Assembly: GCA_029593505.1 (NCBI GenBank)
Contig: JAKTNI010000002.1
Location: 62,001-126,000 of the forward strand
Source: Streptococcus suis
Lineage (GTDB): Bacteria; Bacillota; Bacilli; Lactobacillales; Streptococcaceae
Direction of reading: 5' to 3'
DNA length: 64,000 nt
Numbering within the stretch: position 1 is the first letter of the stretch; every line of letters starts with the position of its first letter. The notes under the pieces are model-generated. The model was not told the DNA's origin. It did not search any database and saw only the letters and a program-made list of their open reading frames with translations. Shown here one piece after another: positions 46,529-55,547 of this stretch. The position numbers and the translations under genes were made by a program.

Positions 46529-47332
46529 TCAAATTTTTGTTAAAGTAGTTGCGGTATCTGGAGATGTATCATAAACTTGAAAATCTGTTCCAACTCCTAA
46601 GTCAGCTTGCGCTAACTGATGGACCATCGTCATGTGAGCTAGTTCTTTGATATTGTTTTCCTTTGATAAATGTCCTAGATAAATTTTTTTCGTCCGATTT
46701 CCTAAAGAGCGAATCATAGCATCGGCACCATCTTCATTACAGAGATGTCCTTTATCAGAGAGGATACGCTGTTTCAAACTCCAAGAATAATTACCCGAAC
46801 GTAGAATTTCGATATCATGGTTGGCTTCAATTAAATAAGCATCGGCATTTGACACAATCCCTACCATCCGATCACTAACATAACCTGTATCGGTCAACAT
46901 AACAAATGATTTTCCGTCTTTCATAAAACGATAAAATTGTGGACAAATCGCATCGTGACTCACTCCGAATGACTCTATATCCAAATCCCCTAAAGTTTTC
47001 ATTGCTCCTAGTTCAAAAATATGTTTTTGACTGGTATCAATTTCCCCTAGCTTTCCTTCCATTGCTTGCCAAGTTAATTGATTAGCATAAATATCCATTC
47101 CATATTTTCTAGCCAAAACACCAATTCCATGAATATGATCCCTATGTTCATGTGTGACTAAAATCGCATCAATATCTTCTGGTCTTCGATCAATTTCTGA
47201 TAAGAGACTAATAATTTTCTTACCAGACAAACCTGCATCAACCAAAATTTTTTTCTGATCCGTTTCCAAATAAAAACAATTCCCACTCGATCCCGAAGCT
47301 AAAATACTGTAATTAAATCCAGTTCCGATCAT
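46529..47332 (-). CDS. vicX: Metallo-beta-lactamase fold protein VicX (YycJ/WalJ)
   Basis: The 267-residue MBL-fold hydrolase is encoded with WalRK in streptococci. The metal-binding motif THEHRDHIHG lies near residue 60. Also seen: the N-terminal ILASGSSGNCFYLE, the TDTGYVSD segment with a metal-binding aspartate, and EANHDIEILRSG. WalJ/YycJ proteins resemble DNA exonucleases and affect DNA damage tolerance. Six bases downstream of walK, third gene of the operon. Confidence 0.93.
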   Translation of the reverse strand: MIGTGFNYSILASGSSGNCFYLETDQKKILVDAGLSGKKIISLLSEIDRRPEDIDAILVTHEHRDHIHGIGVLARKYGMDIYANQLTWQAMEGKLGEIDTSQKHIFELGAMKTLGDLDIESFGVSHDAICPQFYRFMKDGKSFVMLTDTGYVSDRMVGIVSNADAYLIEANHDIEILRSGNYSWSLKQRILSDKGHLCNEDGADAMIRSLGNRTKKIYLGHLSKENNIKELAHMTMVHQLAQADLGVGTDFQVYDTSPDTATTLTKI

Positions 47333-47338
47333 ATTCTC

Positions 47339-48688
47339 CTATTCTTCCTCAATAATGTCTTCCCACTCATCCATTGTTACTTCTTTGCTATAAGGTAGCA
47401 CAATCGTAAATGTTGAGCCATGCCCATACTCACTCTTAGCCCATATAAATCCATTATGCTGTTTAACAATTTCTTTTGCGATAGCCAAGCCCAGACCTGT
47501 TCCACCTTGGGCACGAGAACGTGCTTTATCCACTCGATAAAACCGATCAAAAATCTTAGGCAAATCACTCTTAGGAATACCTAGTCCTTCATCTGAAATT
47601 GATACAATTAATTGGCTCTCTGTGGTTTTCATACTAAACGTAATCGTACCACCATCTGGTGAATACTTAATCGCATTATTTAAAATATTGTCTAAAACCT
47701 GAGTCATCTTATCCGTGTCAATCTCAACCCAAATAGGACTAATTTTATAATCACGTACAATCGTATAGACCTTGTTTGATTCTGCATTTTTCATCTGGTC
47801 AAAACGATTTAAGATAAATGTAACAAAAGCTGTAAAATTGATGAGTTCTACATCAACTTGCCCCACTTGATTGTCTATCCGAGATAAACTCAGCAAATCT
47901 GTAATCATTCGCATCATACGATTGGTCTCTTCCAAAGAAACCTTCACAAAACTAGGCGCAACCGACTCTGTCAAAGCTCCTTCATCTAATGCTTCCAGAT
48001 AGGACTTTACTGATGTAAGAGGTGTTCGCAGTTCATGGCTAACATTAGACACAAATAACCTACGTTCCCGTTCCTCTTTAGCCTGCTCTGTCATATCATG
48101 TAAGACCACGACTAAACCAGAAATCAAGCCACTCTCACTACGAATGGTGGCAAAATTAGCGCGTAGGGTTAAAAATTCTTCATTTTCATTGGTATGCTCG
48201 ATGACAATCTCTGGAGTTTGGGCTAACAACTCTCTAAAACTATAACGATCTGACAATTCCAATACTTCTATCAAATTTTGTTGTTCTTGCCCTTTATCAG
48301 ATAGTCCCAACTGCTTCTGTGCCATATCATTAACCATCATAATACGTCCAGTACGATCGGTGGCAATAACCCCATCACTCATATAAGATAGAATAGAAGA
48401 CAACCGTGTCTTTTCTTGCTCTAAATGATCATGCGTTAATCGAATCACTTCGGATAAGTCATTGAGAGAGTTCGCCATTTCAGTAATTTCAGGACTTCCT
48501 CTCATATCCAGTATATCAGCATAATTTCCATCAATTAGAGCATTTACTTTTTGGTGAAGTTGCTTGATTTGCTTATTATCACGATAATTCTCAATCAATA
48601 GAACAGCTAGAGCAATCAAAAAGCCTACCAGAATAACTACGAACCAAAATTCTGCTGTCGTTATCAAATAACGTAATTGATTAATCAT
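47339..48688 (-). CDS. walK: Sensor histidine kinase WalK (VicK)
   Basis: The sensor of the essential cell-wall two-component system. The 449-residue protein has a single N-terminal membrane helix (about 12-30), as in streptococcal VicK, which lacks the large extracellular loop of Bacillus WalK. Then HAMP, PAS ([20 protein letters not shown]), HisKA with [18 protein letters not shown] (phosphohistidine near residue 218), and HATPase with [11 protein letters not shown] and [13 protein letters not shown]. It overlaps walR by eight bases. Confidence 0.96.
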   Translation of the reverse strand: MINQLRYLITTAEFWFVVILVGFLIALAVLLIENYRDNKQIKQLHQKVNALIDGNYADILDMRGSPEITEMANSLNDLSEVIRLTHDHLEQEKTRLSSILSYMSDGVIATDRTGRIMMVNDMAQKQLGLSDKGQEQQNLIEVLELSDRYSFRELLAQTPEIVIEHTNENEEFLTLRANFATIRSESGLISGLVVVLHDMTEQAKEERERRLFVSNVSHELRTPLTSVKSYLEALDEGALTESVAPSFVKVSLEETNRMMRMITDLLSLSRIDNQVGQVDVELINFTAFVTFILNRFDQMKNAESNKVYTIVRDYKISPIWVEIDTDKMTQVLDNILNNAIKYSPDGGTITFSMKTTESQLIVSISDEGLGIPKSDLPKIFDRFYRVDKARSRAQGGTGLGLAIAKEIVKQHNGFIWAKSEYGHGSTFTIVLPYSKEVTMDEWEDIIEEE

Positions 48689-49385
48689 TTCCTTTTATAA
48701 AATACCCCACACCACGACGAGTTAGGATATACTCTGGTCTACTCGGCGTATCTTCAATTTTTTCACGCAAACGACGAATCGTCACATCAACCGTCCGAAC
48801 ATCTCCAAAATAATCATATCCCCACACAGTTTCCAACAAATGTTCACGCGTCATAACTTGACCTAAATGCTTGGCCAAATGATGAAGCAATTCAAACTCA
48901 CGATGGGTTAATTCCAATTCTTTTCCGTGTTTCTTCGCCACAAAAGCATCTGGTAAAATGGTTAATTCGCCAATAACCAGTTCTGGCGTACCAGTAGTTT
49001 CACTAATAGATTGTGTTTCTGATAATTCACTCCGGCGTAAAAGAGCTTTGACACGCGCTTGTAATTCACGATTAGAAAATGGCTTTGTCACATAATCATC
49101 CGCACCAATTTCAAGACCAATGACCTTATCAAATTCACTATCCTTAGCAGATAACATTAAAATGGGAACATTACTAGTCTTACGAATCGTTCGAGCCACT
49201 TCCAATCCATCCAATTCTGGCAACATCAAATCCAAAATAACAATGTCTGGGAACTCTGCTTCAAATACTTCTAGTGCCTCACGACCATCAAAAGCTGTAA
49301 CGACCTCATAACCCTCACGAGTCATATTGAACTTGATAATATCCGAAATCGGTTTCTCATCATCTACAATTAATATTTTTTTCAT
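48681..49385 (-). CDS. walR: Response regulator WalR (VicR)
   Basis: Essential OmpR/PhoB-type regulator of peptidoglycan hydrolases. The 234-residue protein has a receiver domain with phospho-Asp near residue 52 in [12 protein letters not shown], Thr in [10 protein letters not shown], and Lys in [13 protein letters not shown]. The C-terminal winged helix carries [19 protein letters not shown] and [18 protein letters not shown]. It has its own extended -10 promoter at 49415-49423. The last capsule gene ends 115 bases upstream on the same strand. Confidence 0.97.
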   Translation of the reverse strand: MKKILIVDDEKPISDIIKFNMTREGYEVVTAFDGREALEVFEAEFPDIVILDLMLPELDGLEVARTIRKTSNVPILMLSAKDSEFDKVIGLEIGADDYVTKPFSNRELQARVKALLRRSELSETQSISETTGTPELVIGELTILPDAFVAKKHGKELELTHREFELLHHLAKHLGQVMTREHLLETVWGYDYFGDVRTVDVTIRRLREKIEDTPSRPEYILTRRGVGYFIKGND

Positions 49386-49414
49386 GGTATGTCACCTTAT
49401 TATTTATTTCTTAC

Positions 49415-49423
49415 ATTATAACA
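49415..49423 (-). promoter_or_regulatory. walR promoter, extended -10
   Basis: Minus-strand TGTTATAAT 30 bases before the walR start. A weak hairpin (TTCTAA-TT-TTAGAA, near 49445-49460) lies just upstream, between the capsule genes and walR. Confidence 0.6.
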
Positions 49424-49500
49424 GACTTACCTTAAAAATTCATATTCTAAAATTAGAAGGATAGTAAGCAATCAATACAGCTAATATTTTACTCGTTTAA

Positions 49501-50907
49501 CTAACAAACTTTGTGATTCTTAAATATTTTCAAACATGTATAAAAGAGAAAAATAATTAAATAACTTACAAATCCAATCGTATCTGGTAAATACCATGCA
49601 ACCAATATGAAAAGAACTACCATTATCGCTTCTAGCAAAATATCAGATAATACTGGAATAGAGAGTTTTCTGGACAATAGACATTCTGCTAACAGTGAGC
49701 GAAAGAATAATAAAATTGTTATAGATACCGCAGCAAAAATTAAATTCGAAAATATAACTGTAGATATAAAAGTTAATATCAAACTGAATAACATACTTAT
49801 AATATTTGCAAATAATATTGTTTTTTCCATACGATAAGTCTTTAAATATGTATTAATCAAGAGCGCCATTTTCCCTTCAAATACCGAAATAGGAAAAACA
49901 AGAATCATATATAATAAACTCTCCACATATTTAGGTAGCCAAAATAATAATAAAAATCGAATAGGAAAAAATAATAATAAAAATCCTAACAATACAGGCA
50001 TTAGAATATTTCTAATTTTTATATATAAAAATGGCAATTTTGACTCGTCTGTTCTTCGTAACAGTGGAAAAACTACTATCCCCACAGCATTAATGAAGGT
50101 CATAATTAAATTTGAAATACTAAGTGTTAGAGAAATCTTTCCGAATGTTGATATATCCCAACGTTTCTCTATCCCTAATCGAACAATTCCAATGATTAAC
50201 ATGCTGGCAATATTGGAAAGCATCAAATTGCTACCTACTTTTATATTATCAATAATTTCAGTGATATCTAATCTGAAAACTGTCAACTTTTGTATTATAA
50301 TATCTCTACATACATAAATACCATAGAATAAGGAAAGAAAACGTCCCATTACATCAACTACTATCATTAATTTATAGCTATAAATACTAAATAAAATCAA
50401 TGTTAGTAAAAACACAACATACAACATCCTATCAAGAATCATTATTCTTGCACTTTGCTTAATCAGGTTAGTCGTCTGTAATAAATAAATGATAAAAAAT
50501 CGAATATTTGTGGCTAATAAGGTCAATGAAAGCATATTGAAGATAAACTCTTTATTACTCCCAAAACCTATGCTATTTCCTATAATAAAAATAAGAATAG
50601 AAATAATTGTTTGAAAAATAGAATATGAGACAAACTGTGAAAAAAACTGTTGTTTGTCAAGTTTACTATAATCCTCACCACCATACTTTAGATAAATACC
50701 ATCAATCCAGCCCAAATGAGCAAATCCAACATAACTTGTGTAAAACAAATATAATTGCCAGTAACCATATTCCTCTACTCCTATAATTTTAGGCAAAATG
50801 AGAATAATTAGAGTCGAAACAAGTAACGATAAGAGATTTGATATAATAGCATAACTTGCATTAAATAAAATTTCAAAAAACTTTTTGTTCACTACTAGTT
50901 TCCCCAC
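49501..50907 (-). CDS. wzx: Capsule repeat-unit flippase (Wzx)
   Basis: The 468-residue membrane protein of the polysaccharide-transporter (MOP) family has about 12-14 hydrophobic helices throughout. It starts with LFNASYAIISNLLSLLVSTLIILILPKIIGVEEYGYWQLY, the usual Wzx opening. It would flip the undecaprenyl-linked repeat unit to the outer face. Last gene of the capsule locus, overlapping wzy by 13 bases. Codon use is AT-rich, like other serotype-specific genes. Confidence 0.85.
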   Translation of the reverse strand: MGKLVVNKKFFEILFNASYAIISNLLSLLVSTLIILILPKIIGVEEYGYWQLYLFYTSYVGFAHLGWIDGIYLKYGGEDYSKLDKQQFFSQFVSYSIFQTIISILIFIIGNSIGFGSNKEFIFNMLSLTLLATNIRFFIIYLLQTTNLIKQSARIMILDRMLYVVFLLTLILFSIYSYKLMIVVDVMGRFLSLFYGIYVCRDIIIQKLTVFRLDITEIIDNIKVGSNLMLSNIASMLIIGIVRLGIEKRWDISTFGKISLTLSISNLIMTFINAVGIVVFPLLRRTDESKLPFLYIKIRNILMPVLLGFLLLFFPIRFLLLFWLPKYVESLLYMILVFPISVFEGKMALLINTYLKTYRMEKTILFANIISMLFSLILTFISTVIFSNLIFAAVSITILLFFRSLLAECLLSRKLSIPVLSDILLEAIMVVLFILVAWYLPDTIGFVSYLIIFLFYTCLKIFKNHKVC

Positions 50908-51938
50908 AATAAATTTTCATTTAAAATAGGAATTGTTGTATTTGCCATATCACTCCAGACAAAAATCCTATAAGATAGAAATATCCATATGCATATCAAT
51001 ATTATTAGTAGTATTCTTTCTTTAGTAAAAGGTGCTTTAAATCTAAAAAATATAGCAATTGTAGCGAGATAAATAAATACAGGAATAATTAACAATCGTT
51101 CGAAACTAATATCTACCAACATGAGTGATATAAATAAACTATTAATTAATGTAGACTTCAGTGCAAGTTCCGATAATTTCTTATGCTTCTCTTGATAATA
51201 TTTTGAATTTTTACAAAAATATTTGTATAATAAACCAAATAAAACAAGACTAACCACTAGAAAAACTACTTTAGCCAAAAATGAAATAATAGATGCATCC
51301 ATTACGTTAGTATAAATTGCAAACTTTGCTCCTAATATTTTTGTAAGAACTGGTAAAATAGCTGACTGCATAAAATAGCTACTAATAATACCGACTAACG
51401 CTCCATAATACAATGTTCTCAATTTAAATTTATAAGAAAAAAAATATAAAAAACTTAAGAAAGCACTAATGTGAATCGATATTGCACAAATCAATAAAAC
51501 TAAACACAATAAATTTTGATACCACTTCTTTTCTTCTTTTACAAATATAAAAGCCAAAGCAATAAGCACACTAGATAGAAATTGTCTTAAAATTACAACC
51601 TCTATAAAAAAGAAGCTAAATAAAAAGCAAACAAAAAAATAAAAATAATCTGCACCATAATGTTTGCATATATAAATTAGAGAAAAAAAAGCTAAAGTTC
51701 CCGATATAATAAGAAAAGTTTGATAATCCAGATTTAATTTGTGAATAAAAAACATATAATAATTAAATCCAATATCAATAAAATTTCCAAAATATCTAGG
51801 CCCAAGTTTTAAGACATTATTATATCGGATAATATAATTGGTCATATCGGCATTAGCAGTATTAAATGAAAATAAGATATATTGTATTATTATTAATGGA
51901 ATTGCTAAAAGTGTCGATAAGTTTATTCTAAACTTCAT
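50895..51938 (-). CDS. wzy: Capsule polymerase candidate (Wzy, EpsG-like)
   Basis: The 347-residue membrane protein has about ten helices and periplasmic loops. It resembles EpsG-type polymerases (NADMTNYIIRYNNVLKLGPRYFGNFIDIGFNYYMF, then ISIHISAFLSFLYFF). Wzy joins repeat units on the outer face. Assignment rests on topology, on the moderate YxxYYxxF-like start, and on its position beside wzx in a locus that otherwise lacks a polymerase. No catalytic residue can be pointed to. Confidence 0.75.
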   Translation of the reverse strand: MKFRINLSTLLAIPLIIIQYILFSFNTANADMTNYIIRYNNVLKLGPRYFGNFIDIGFNYYMFFIHKLNLDYQTFLIISGTLAFFSLIYICKHYGADYFYFFVCFLFSFFFIEVVILRQFLSSVLIALAFIFVKEEKKWYQNLLCLVLLICAISIHISAFLSFLYFFSYKFKLRTLYYGALVGIISSYFMQSAILPVLTKILGAKFAIYTNVMDASIISFLAKVVFLVVSLVLFGLLYKYFCKNSKYYQEKHKKLSELALKSTLINSLFISLMLVDISFERLLIIPVFIYLATIAIFFRFKAPFTKERILLIILICIWIFLSYRIFVWSDMANTTIPILNENLLWGN

Positions 51939-51940
51939 TA

Positions 51941-52876
51941 TTATATTCTCCTAAATAAAATAAGCACTTTGATAAGCCATCTCCATTTTTTAGTCATCCC
52001 TTGAAAATATTGACTCGATGACAAAATAAAGCAACCAGACTTCAGAAGAGATTCTTGAGATTTGAGAAATACACTAATATAATCACTATCACCATCTGGA
52101 ATTTTATTCAAATACAGCAATAATAGTTGAGCAAGTTGAGTTCTTTGATATTTTCTATTATTATAAATAATGCTTAATTTCTTCAAAATATAATGGATTC
52201 TCCCTATTAGTCCAATATAACTCCCTGCTGTATTATGAGTGGAAACACGATAACCCATAGTTCTAGAGTTATCAATATAAACATCACCTAAAGCATATGC
52301 GAGCATGGTTATCCAAGTATCATGAGCAGGTATGAACTCAGCTGGATTCATCATTTTATAAGAAACTTTTAAATGCTCGTGCAATTTATTGTTCCATATC
52401 ATGACACAACCACGTTGATTCAATGCAAATAATGAAGATTCTTTAGTGATACTATAAATTTTATCCTTCTCGTTACGAACAACTAAACCTTGCTCATCAA
52501 TAATCTGCTGATTAGAGCAATATAAAACTGGATTGTTTGTAGCATGAGATTCTATAAACTGAATTCCCTGAATTAATTTATTTTCATACCAAATATCATC
52601 CTGGTCACAAAATGCATAAAAATCAAAATGTTTATTTTCGGTTTTTAGAACTGCATTTCTAAAAGAACGTTCAAATCCTATATTACTCTCTTTAAAAAGA
52701 AATATATTCATATGTTCTAAATAACTTTGAATAATTTCTACCGTTTTATCAGTTGAACCATCATCTCTTACAAATAATGTAATATCAACATTTTTTTGAT
52801 AAAGCAACGAATCCATCTGCTCTTTCAAATATTTCTCGCCATTATATGTTGATAAAATAACTGCAATTTTTTTCAT
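51941..52876 (-). CDS. GT2 family glycosyltransferase (rhamnosyltransferase-like)
   Basis: The 311-residue GT-A enzyme: nucleotide-binding AVILSTYNGEKYLKEQMDSL at the N-terminus, VRDDGSTDKTVEI, and the DXD-type FCDQDDIW near residue 88. The DQDDIW variant is frequent in rhamnosyl- and related transferases, but the donor cannot be assigned. An upstream in-frame start at 52942 would overlap the SDR gene and lacks family sequence; ATG at 52876 (MKKIAVILS) follows AGGAG. Adds one sugar of the capsule repeat. Confidence 0.85.
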   Translation of the reverse strand: MKKIAVILSTYNGEKYLKEQMDSLLYQKNVDITLFVRDDGSTDKTVEIIQSYLEHMNIFLFKESNIGFERSFRNAVLKTENKHFDFYAFCDQDDIWYENKLIQGIQFIESHATNNPVLYCSNQQIIDEQGLVVRNEKDKIYSITKESSLFALNQRGCVMIWNNKLHEHLKVSYKMMNPAEFIPAHDTWITMLAYALGDVYIDNSRTMGYRVSTHNTAGSYIGLIGRIHYILKKLSIIYNNRKYQRTQLAQLLLLYLNKIPDGDSDYISVFLKSQESLLKSGCFILSSSQYFQGMTKKWRWLIKVLILFRRI

Positions 52877-52892
52877 CTCATCTCCTGAACTA

Positions 52893-53912
52893 TTAAATAA
52901 GAATATTCCTAAAGGTATCACAAACCCCTTCTGATAGTTCAAATAGCTCTTGCCAACCTAACGATTTTAATTTTTGATTTGAAAGTAATGAATTGTGAAC
53001 TGGGGAACCAGAACTGGTACTTTGAATATCAAAAATTAATTTCACACCAACAGTTTCTGCTAATGTTCGCGCAAATTCAACCAGTTGAACATTTCCAGAA
53101 TCAGAGGAAATATTATATGCTTCTCCCAATTTGCCATTTAGCGAAACAATTAACATAGCAGAAATACAATCTAAGACATAACAATACGATCGTAACTGAG
53201 TTCCCTCTGATTTTAAAACTATATCTTTTTTAGAAAGACATCTTTTTATAAAATCGACATCAGCACGAGTATTTTTCTCTGAAAATCTTGCTCCATATAT
53301 ATAAGATGGTCTTACAATATTTGCATGTATATTATGTTCTTTAACATATGAAACTACCAATGTTTCTGCAAGACGCTTGCTTTCAGAATAACAAGAACGT
53401 GGAGATAAGATATCAACATTACCATAATTATCTTCCATATGATTCTCCAATCCCTTTGGTAATTCGCCATACACTTCCGAACTAGATACAAAAAGTAATT
53501 TTGCATTTTTCTCTTTCGCCAGTTCCAATGCATTTCTAGTTCCAAGCACTGTAGTCAAAATTGTTTCTACAGGATATAAATCATATGCTCTAGGATGAGC
53601 ATTACTTGCTACATGAAAAATATAGTCCAATCCATACTCGCAAAAAATGGGATCAGCAACTGATTGAATAATTTCATTGATTTTTTGATCATTAAAAAAA
53701 TTATGTATTTCTAAGTGCTGTCTAACTAGAACTGTCAAAGAAATATTAGCTTGATATTGTGAATTCAAAAATAGAAAAAAATCTAACAATGTACCACCAA
53801 TTAAACCATTTGCACCAGTAATTAAAATTGAAGTATTGAAAAATTTTTTGTAATCCACTCTCATCAATTTATTTAACGAAGAGAAGTAATTCTCCTTATT
53901 GAATGTTCTCAA
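52893..53912 (-). CDS. Extended SDR (NAD-dependent epimerase/dehydratase)
   Basis: The 339-residue Rossmann enzyme has NAD motif ITGANGLIGG near residues 31-40, the SSSEVYG segment, and catalytic YSESK (Y-x3-K) around residue 170. Such enzymes oxidise, epimerise, dehydrate or decarboxylate nucleotide-linked sugars. The proposed start is TTG overlapping the preceding stop codon as TTGA, implying coupled translation. An in-frame ATG at 53864 would cut 16 residues and lacks a ribosome site; family members usually have about 25-30 residues before the NAD motif. Its partner just upstream is a cytidylyltransferase, suggesting a CDP-linked substrate. Product unknown. Confidence 0.8.
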   Translation of the reverse strand: MRTFNKENYFSSLNKLMRVDYKKFFNTSILITGANGLIGGTLLDFFLFLNSQYQANISLTVLVRQHLEIHNFFNDQKINEIIQSVADPIFCEYGLDYIFHVASNAHPRAYDLYPVETILTTVLGTRNALELAKEKNAKLLFVSSSEVYGELPKGLENHMEDNYGNVDILSPRSCYSESKRLAETLVVSYVKEHNIHANIVRPSYIYGARFSEKNTRADVDFIKRCLSKKDIVLKSEGTQLRSYCYVLDCISAMLIVSLNGKLGEAYNISSDSGNVQLVEFARTLAETVGVKLIFDIQSTSSGSPVHNSLLSNQKLKSLGWQELFELSEGVCDTFRNILI

Positions 53913-54619
53913 TGGATAAAGTCATCCTTTCTAGTAGACAATAATGCTTTGAAAATTAGTAAATCTTCAACTGTAGTTATTTTTATGTTTGTTTCGGATC
54001 CTTTTGAAAAAAATACCTTCTTACCTAATTCATGCATTAGTACACAAGTCGCTGCTGTATTTATTATCCCCTTATTTTTAGCTGTTTCATGTGCTTCTAA
54101 GACTTCGAAAACTGGATAAATATGTGGCGTTTGTGTTCTATATAACAATTCTCTAGGTAATGACCTATCACTAACTAATCCATCGTGGCTAGTGAATACC
54201 GCCTCTACAGTTGGAATTGCAGCAACAGCAGAACCGTACTTATTAAAAGTTGCAATTGCATTTGAAATAATTTCAGAGGAAACTAATGGTCTGTTTCCAT
54301 CGTGAATCAGAACAGTTGATTCTTTTCCAGCAAAATTAGTAATAGAGCATAGACCATTTGCAATTGACTCTTGCCCAGTTTTTCCACCAACAACAATATC
54401 CTTCAATTTTGTAATATTAAACTGTTTTGCATAAGCTTTAACAACTTCAACCCAAGCTTCCAATGTGACAACTACAATCCCATCAATATTAGGATCATTT
54501 TCAAACACTTCCATTGTATAAATTATTATAGGCTTGTTGTTTACATGAAGAAATTGCTTAGGAATATCTTGTCCCATTCTTGTGCCAGTACCGGCAGCTG
54601 TTAGCAACGCTGTAATCAT
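53909..54619 (-). CDS. IspD/TarI-type cytidylyltransferase
   Basis: The 236-residue nucleotidyltransferase has LLTAAGTGTRMGQDIPKQFL at the N-terminus, the HDGNRPLVS motif (D-x-x-R-P), YRTQTPHIY, and NIKITTVEDLLIF at the end, all typical of IspD and TarI. IspD makes CDP-methylerythritol; TarI makes CDP-ribitol. Many streptococci lack the MEP pathway, and the gene sits inside a capsule locus next to licD, so activation of a polyol or sugar phosphate is more likely than isoprenoid synthesis. It overlaps licD by four bases and the SDR gene by four. No TarJ-type alcohol dehydrogenase is adjacent. Confidence 0.82.
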   Translation of the reverse strand: MITALLTAAGTGTRMGQDIPKQFLHVNNKPIIIYTMEVFENDPNIDGIVVVTLEAWVEVVKAYAKQFNITKLKDIVVGGKTGQESIANGLCSITNFAGKESTVLIHDGNRPLVSSEIISNAIATFNKYGSAVAAIPTVEAVFTSHDGLVSDRSLPRELLYRTQTPHIYPVFEVLEAHETAKNKGIINTAATCVLMHELGKKVFFSKGSETNIKITTVEDLLIFKALLSTRKDDFIH

Positions 54620-55458
54620 TTGATAACTTCCTTCCCATCTATTTCCAAGTAAATGATGCCATGATTTGTTTGATGTTCAATACTCGGTGGTATCATATAA
54701 TCCGCACCATAACGATTAAGTAGATAAGTATGAGAATCTGCTGGTGCTAATATATATGTATCACAAAAATTGATTTCTTCCCCCTTTCCAAAAATTGATT
54801 TCAGTAAAATTTCTCCAAAATAATGTTTGGCACCACCAGGCAATGTCACTAATTTAGTATTCTTCTCAGAATATTTTCCAAATATCTCAAATGCTTTTGC
54901 ATTCCAAAAACTATAGGATTTATAACCAAATATTTTACCAATTATTTTGATAATGATTTGCATAACCTTTGTTTTTTTATTTAATAAATATTTTCCATCT
55001 GTTGTAAAAAAGACATAAGCACCGACCAATGAAAAAAAATCTGATTGAATTCCATGAATAAATCTTAAAAGTATATTGTCTGGTACGCTTTCAATTGTAA
55101 AGATATCAATAAAAAGGCGTTGCTCGAAAAGAACATCATCATTAGTTTGTTTTAGAATTGTATTTTTTTTAAAAATTTTCGGAAATCTAACATTGTTTCC
55201 AGTTAAATCTTTTTTAGGTATGTGCAAATCATATTTGTCGGACTTTTCTAATAACCTTTCAAGTTTTTTTAAATCATTCCTTCTTATTGCAAAATCAAAA
55301 TCATCATCCCATGGAATAAAACCTTTATACCTAACAGCCCCCAATAAAGTTCCACCAACTGCAAAAATTTGTATTCCTTCCGAGCTACAAAGAGCTAATA
55401 TATCCTCCACCATCTCTAGTAGGTAATTCTGCAAAATATTAATTTTATTTGCTTCCAT
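54616..55458 (-). CDS. LicD-family phosphotransferase
   Basis: The 280-residue LicD/FKTN protein has the signature GTLLGAVRYKGFIPWDDDFDFAI near residues 38-60, with the three aspartates that hold the metal. LicD enzymes move a phosphoalcohol (choline, ribitol, glycerol) or sugar-phosphate from a CDP donor to a glycan, giving phosphodiester links. ATG at 55458 follows GGGAGGAA; an earlier in-frame start at 55530 has no ribosome site. The adjacent cytidylyltransferase and SDR could supply the CDP donor. No pcho genes (licA-C) are in the window. Confidence 0.85.
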   Translation of the reverse strand: MEANKINILQNYLLEMVEDILALCSSEGIQIFAVGGTLLGAVRYKGFIPWDDDFDFAIRRNDLKKLERLLEKSDKYDLHIPKKDLTGNNVRFPKIFKKNTILKQTNDDVLFEQRLFIDIFTIESVPDNILLRFIHGIQSDFFSLVGAYVFFTTDGKYLLNKKTKVMQIIIKIIGKIFGYKSYSFWNAKAFEIFGKYSEKNTKLVTLPGGAKHYFGEILLKSIFGKGEEINFCDTYILAPADSHTYLLNRYGADYMIPPSIEHQTNHGIIYLEIDGKEVIK

Positions 55459-55547
55459 TTTCCTCCCTCTTAATTGCAATAATGCTTGTATTATATAATA
55501 ATATTTCCATATGAAACTAAAATTATTCATACGTAGAATAAAATTGT

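Noticed and set aside
49406..49425. Possible WalR box (TGTTAT and TGTAAG) at the walR promoter
   Set aside because: The two half-sites are two bases apart, whereas the known WalR motif needs about five, so it is not supported.
53909..54619. IspD of the MEP isoprenoid pathway
   Set aside because: The sequence alone fits, but the gene is embedded in a capsule locus with licD and an SDR, and no other MEP gene is seen.
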